Shown in pieces: positions 5,632 to 7,798 of a DNA stretch of 7,798 nucleotides. The notes under the pieces were generated by a model, which worked only from the letters and a program-made list of their open reading frames with translations, did no database searches and was not told the origin of the DNA. Both the position numbers and the translations under genes were made by a program. The DNA comes from Desulfobacula sp. (GTDB lineage: Bacteria > Desulfobacterota > Desulfobacteria > Desulfobacterales > Desulfobacteraceae), in NCBI RefSeq assembly GCF_021107415.1, contig NZ_JAIOSW010000339.1, forward strand, positions 1 to 7,798, written 5' to 3'. Each line of letters opens with the position of its first letter. The stretch's first letter is position 1.

Positions 5632-7044
5632 ATGATACCGGAATTTGCCGTACTCGGTCACCCCAATGAAGGTAAGTCTTCCGTCGTCTCCACCCTGACT
5701 GAAGACGACCGGATAAAAGTCAGCCGTATTCCCGGGGAAACCATAGTTTCAAAGAGATACACCGTCACAATTGACGGGGAAGAAATTATTCGGTTTGTGG
5801 ATACTCCCGGGTTTCAGGTTCCCCGGCAGACCCTTGCCTGGTTTAAAGCATATGACGGAGACCCTGCTAAAATTGTTGACCGGTTTATTGATACCCATAA
5901 AAATGATCCTTTTTTTGTTGATGAGTGTGAACTTTTAGGCCCGGTGGCCAGGGGAGCGGGTATTATTTATGTTGTGGACGGTTCCCGGCCTGTGCGAGAT
6001 GACGATCTGGCTGAAATGGAAGTTTTAAGGCTTACAAGCCGTGCAAGAATGGCCATTATCAATTCCAAAACAGATAAGAAAGATTATACTTCGGATTGGC
6101 AATTTGAGTTTAGAAAGCATTTTAATTCCATTCGTGTGTTTAATTCAAATACTGCCAATTTTACAGAACGTATTAAGATGCTTGAAAGCCTTAAAGCCAT
6201 TGACCAGGAATGGGAATCTGTGCTTTCCTGCGTGATCCTGGCGTTTAAAAGAGACTGGCAGAAACGAAACCGGCTGGTGACTGTCCGCATGATCCAAACC
6301 ATTGAGGAAAGCCTTTCTTTTTTTGTGTCTGAAACAATCACACCATCTTCTGATCAGGAAGAGATCAAAGAAAGGCTCAATAAAAGATATCAGACCCATA
6401 TCAAAAAAATAGAAAACCAGATGTTTAAAAAGATCAGAACGCTGTTCAAACATCATCTTTTTGAGTACCGGTTACCTGAACATTCTATCCTTAAGCATGA
6501 TTTGTTTTCAAAACAGACCTGGGAACTTTTAGGCCTGACAAAGGAACAGCTGGCAGCAGCAGGTGCTGTCATAGGCGGTACCATGGGGGCTGTGATTGAT
6601 GTGGCTGCCGCAGGAATTACATTTGGTGTCTTTACCGCCATAGGAGGGGTTTTAGGGGCTGGTTCCGCTTTGTTCGGTGGAAAAAAGATGACCAAAAAGA
6701 AAACAGCAGGCATTCGATTTGGCGGAGATAAACTTCAACTGGGACCCAATAAAAATCCTCAATTTCTTTATATTTTGATGGACAGGGCCCTGATTTACTA
6801 TTCCCATATTATCAACAGACCACATGGCCGAAGGGATTTATCAGACCAGTCTGAGAAAACTAAGAGCAAAAAAAAAGGATATTCCACAGGGTTTACCACA
6901 AGCCAGAGAAATGTGTGTGCAAAGTTTTTTAAAGCTGTGACCGGCCGCTCATTTGGCCGATTGCTTATTCAGGAGAAAAAGGCAATGTCGAATTTTGAAG
7001 AATTGATTGAATCTGTTTTAAATGATATATCCGGGAAATATTGA
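5632..7044 (+). CDS. P-loop GTPase with C-terminal DUF3482 domain
   Basis: 470 aa. Seen: Era/EngA-like G domain in the first ~165 residues, with G1/Walker A GHPNEGKSS (9-17), a switch I threonine near T37, and G3 DTPG (57-60). The G4 base-recognition motif, normally NKxD, is replaced by NSKTDKKD (144-151), so guanine specificity is not textbook. The rest matches DUF3482: a charged helical region (about 195-300), a Gly/Ala-rich hydrophobic stretch at 309-350 (GAVIGG, GVFTAIGGVLGAGSALFGG) followed by basic KKMTKKK, and a conserved tail with LGPNKNPQFLYILMDRALIYY. The hydrophobic stretch resembles membrane-inserting glycine-zipper segments. It sits 3 nt after the DUF2868 gene, so a GTP-driven membrane complex with that protein is likely; the process served is unknown. 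AAAAGG at 5614-5619 serves as a somewhat distant Shine-Dalgarno. Confidence 0.82.
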   Translation: MIPEFAVLGHPNEGKSSVVSTLTEDDRIKVSRIPGETIVSKRYTVTIDGEEIIRFVDTPGFQVPRQTLAWFKAYDGDPAKIVDRFIDTHKNDPFFVDECELLGPVARGAGIIYVVDGSRPVRDDDLAEMEVLRLTSRARMAIINSKTDKKDYTSDWQFEFRKHFNSIRVFNSNTANFTERIKMLESLKAIDQEWESVLSCVILAFKRDWQKRNRLVTVRMIQTIEESLSFFVSETITPSSDQEEIKERLNKRYQTHIKKIENQMFKKIRTLFKHHLFEYRLPEHSILKHDLFSKQTWELLGLTKEQLAAAGAVIGGTMGAVIDVAAAGITFGVFTAIGGVLGAGSALFGGKKMTKKKTAGIRFGGDKLQLGPNKNPQFLYILMDRALIYYSHIINRPHGRRDLSDQSEKTKSKKKGYSTGFTTSQRNVCAKFFKAVTGRSFGRLLIQEKKAMSNFEELIESVLNDISGKY

Positions 7045-7060
7045 GTCTTTAATAAAAAAC

Positions 7061-7109
7061 TTGTATCCGGATGGAAAATTTGCATATATTGATTTTTGGA
7101 CCCAAAAAT
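7061..7109 (+). promoter_or_regulatory. Candidate promoter and overlapping operator dyad for the flavin oxidoreductase gene
   Basis: ATTTTTGG (7092-7099) and CCAAAAAT (7102-7109) form a perfect 8-bp inverted repeat with a 2-bp centre, 32 nt before the start codon. A -10-like TATATT (7085-7090), with a weak TTGTAT (7061-7066) 18 bp upstream, would start transcription inside the dyad, the arrangement expected for a repressor site of TetR or MarR type. A separate ATCCGGAT palindrome lies at 7065-7072. The dyad is too tight and lacks a trailing U-run to be a convincing terminator for the GTPase gene. Confidence 0.4.
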
Positions 7110-7141
7110 TGTTGACTGATAATTCAAAAGGAATTCTTTGC

Positions 7142-7798
7142 ATGTTATCAAATCTTTTCAGCCCGATTCGGATCGGCAATATGATTTCAAAAAACAGGCT
7201 TTTAATGTCTGCCATGAGTATAAACTTTGGTGTGGATGAAAATTGCTGCGTGACGGATCAATTAGTTGAGTATTTTGTAGAAAGAGCAAAAGGCGGTGTC
7301 GGCATGATGCTGGTGGGGGGCGGAAGCGTCCATCCCGGAGGTCAGGAACTGCCCGACCTTCCCCAGATGTATAATGACAATTGTATCCCGGCCCTTAAAG
7401 AAATGGTTCAAAGGGTGAAGCAATATGACATTTTGTTTGGGGTGCAGCTCATGCATGGCGGGCGCCAGTCCTATCTTCCTGAAAAAGTGGCACCCTCTCC
7501 CATACCCGCACCTGCCGTTGTAAAGGGTGAAGTCAGAGCATTGGAAATTGATGAAATAAAAGAACTGACCTCCTGTTTCGGAGATTCAGCCAGACGATGC
7601 CGGGAAGCAGGTTTTGATTTTGTCGAGCTTCACGGCGCTCACGGATACTTGATCAACCAGTTCATGGCACCCAATTGTAATATCCGGACGGATGAATATG
7701 GGGGATCTTTTGAAAACAGGACACGGTTTTTGTTTGAAATCATAGAAGATATCCAGGCAAAGACGGGAAAAGATTTTCCCATTGGAATACGGATCAAT
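7142..7798 (+). CDS. Old Yellow Enzyme-family NADH:flavin oxidoreductase, N-terminal part (runs off the window)
   Basis: 219 codons are visible with no stop. Seen: the family start LFSPIRIGNMISKNR (5-19), the FMN-barrel motif QLMHGGRQ (102-109), the substrate/flavin pair H164 and H167 in ELHGAHGYLINQF, and RTDEYGGSFENRTRF (182-196). This is the FMN-binding TIM barrel of the OYE / 2,4-dienoyl-CoA reductase / enoate reductase group. Many anaerobe members continue with a 4Fe-4S cluster and an FAD/NAD domain to about 640-680 aa, but that part would lie beyond the window, so the exact reaction (ene-reductase on unsaturated acyl or aromatic-derived substrates) is open. AAAAGGA (7126-7132) lies 9 nt before ATG 7142, fixing the start. 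It is separated from the GTPase gene by 97 nt with its own candidate promoter, so it is probably a separate transcription unit. Confidence 0.88.
   Translation, partial: MLSNLFSPIRIGNMISKNRLLMSAMSINFGVDENCCVTDQLVEYFVERAKGGVGMMLVGGGSVHPGGQELPDLPQMYNDNCIPALKEMVQRVKQYDILFGVQLMHGGRQSYLPEKVAPSPIPAPAVVKGEVRALEIDEIKELTSCFGDSARRCREAGFDFVELHGAHGYLINQFMAPNCNIRTDEYGGSFENRTRFLFEIIEDIQAKTGKDFPIGIRIN

Noticed and set aside
6145..6456. 103-aa minus-strand open frame inside the GTPase gene
   Set aside because: Antisense shadow; the plus-strand frame carries clear GTPase and DUF3482 sequence.
7112..7117. TTGACT as a -35 box for the flavin oxidoreductase gene
   Set aside because: The matching -10 position (7135-7140, TCTTTG) is poor and would fall between the ribosome binding site and the start codon.

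Overview
The window reads as a bacterial chromosome segment of moderate-to-low GC with tightly packed genes. The gene families, and above all a probable selenocysteine-encoding UGA, suggest an anaerobic, selenoprotein-rich bacterium. A Desulfobacterota (Desulfobacteraceae-like) sulfate reducer is my best guess. This is inference from gene content only; there is no rRNA or marker gene to place it.

Layout. (1) 1-207 is non-coding upstream sequence with a weak hairpin and a weak promoter candidate. (2) 208-873 (+) is a small class I SAM-dependent methyltransferase of the Methyltransf_32 type (PCCH motif). It converges with and overlaps by 15 bp (3) 859-1473 (-), an ArgO/LysE-type basic amino acid exporter. 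(4) 1474-1687 is a divergent, AT-rich control region with a 13-nt-period direct repeat and a perfect TATAAT. (5) 1688-2329 (+) is a DsbA/FrnE-like thiol oxidoreductase whose redox motif reads U-P-W-C: an in-frame TGA at 1730-1732 stands exactly where the first cysteine of CPWC belongs, and a plausible bacterial SECIS hairpin follows at 1744-1766. A conventional gene caller would cut this gene short or miss its N-terminus. (6) 2370-3074 (+) is a cysteine-rich DUF1847 protein, probably co-transcribed with it. (7) 3133-4014 (+) is an ArgP/LysG-type LysR regulator. (8) 4024-5628 (+) is a DUF2868 membrane protein and (9) 5632-7044 (+) a GTPase with a DUF3482 tail; these are packed against the regulator with 9-nt and 3-nt gaps. 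(10) 7142-7798 (+) is the N-terminal part of an Old Yellow Enzyme-family flavin oxidoreductase that runs off the window, preceded by an operator-like dyad.

How the parts may fit. ArgP/LysG regulators are the classical activators of ArgO/LysE exporters, so genes 3 and 7 are probably a regulator-target pair, here split by the selenoprotein/DUF1847 pair. The DUF2868 membrane protein and the GTPase probably act together at the inner membrane; their task is unknown. The selenoprotein is the most notable feature of the window. No selenocysteine machinery (selA, selB, selC, selD) is present here, so it must be encoded elsewhere. No tRNA, rRNA, CRISPR array, insertion sequence or phage gene is seen.
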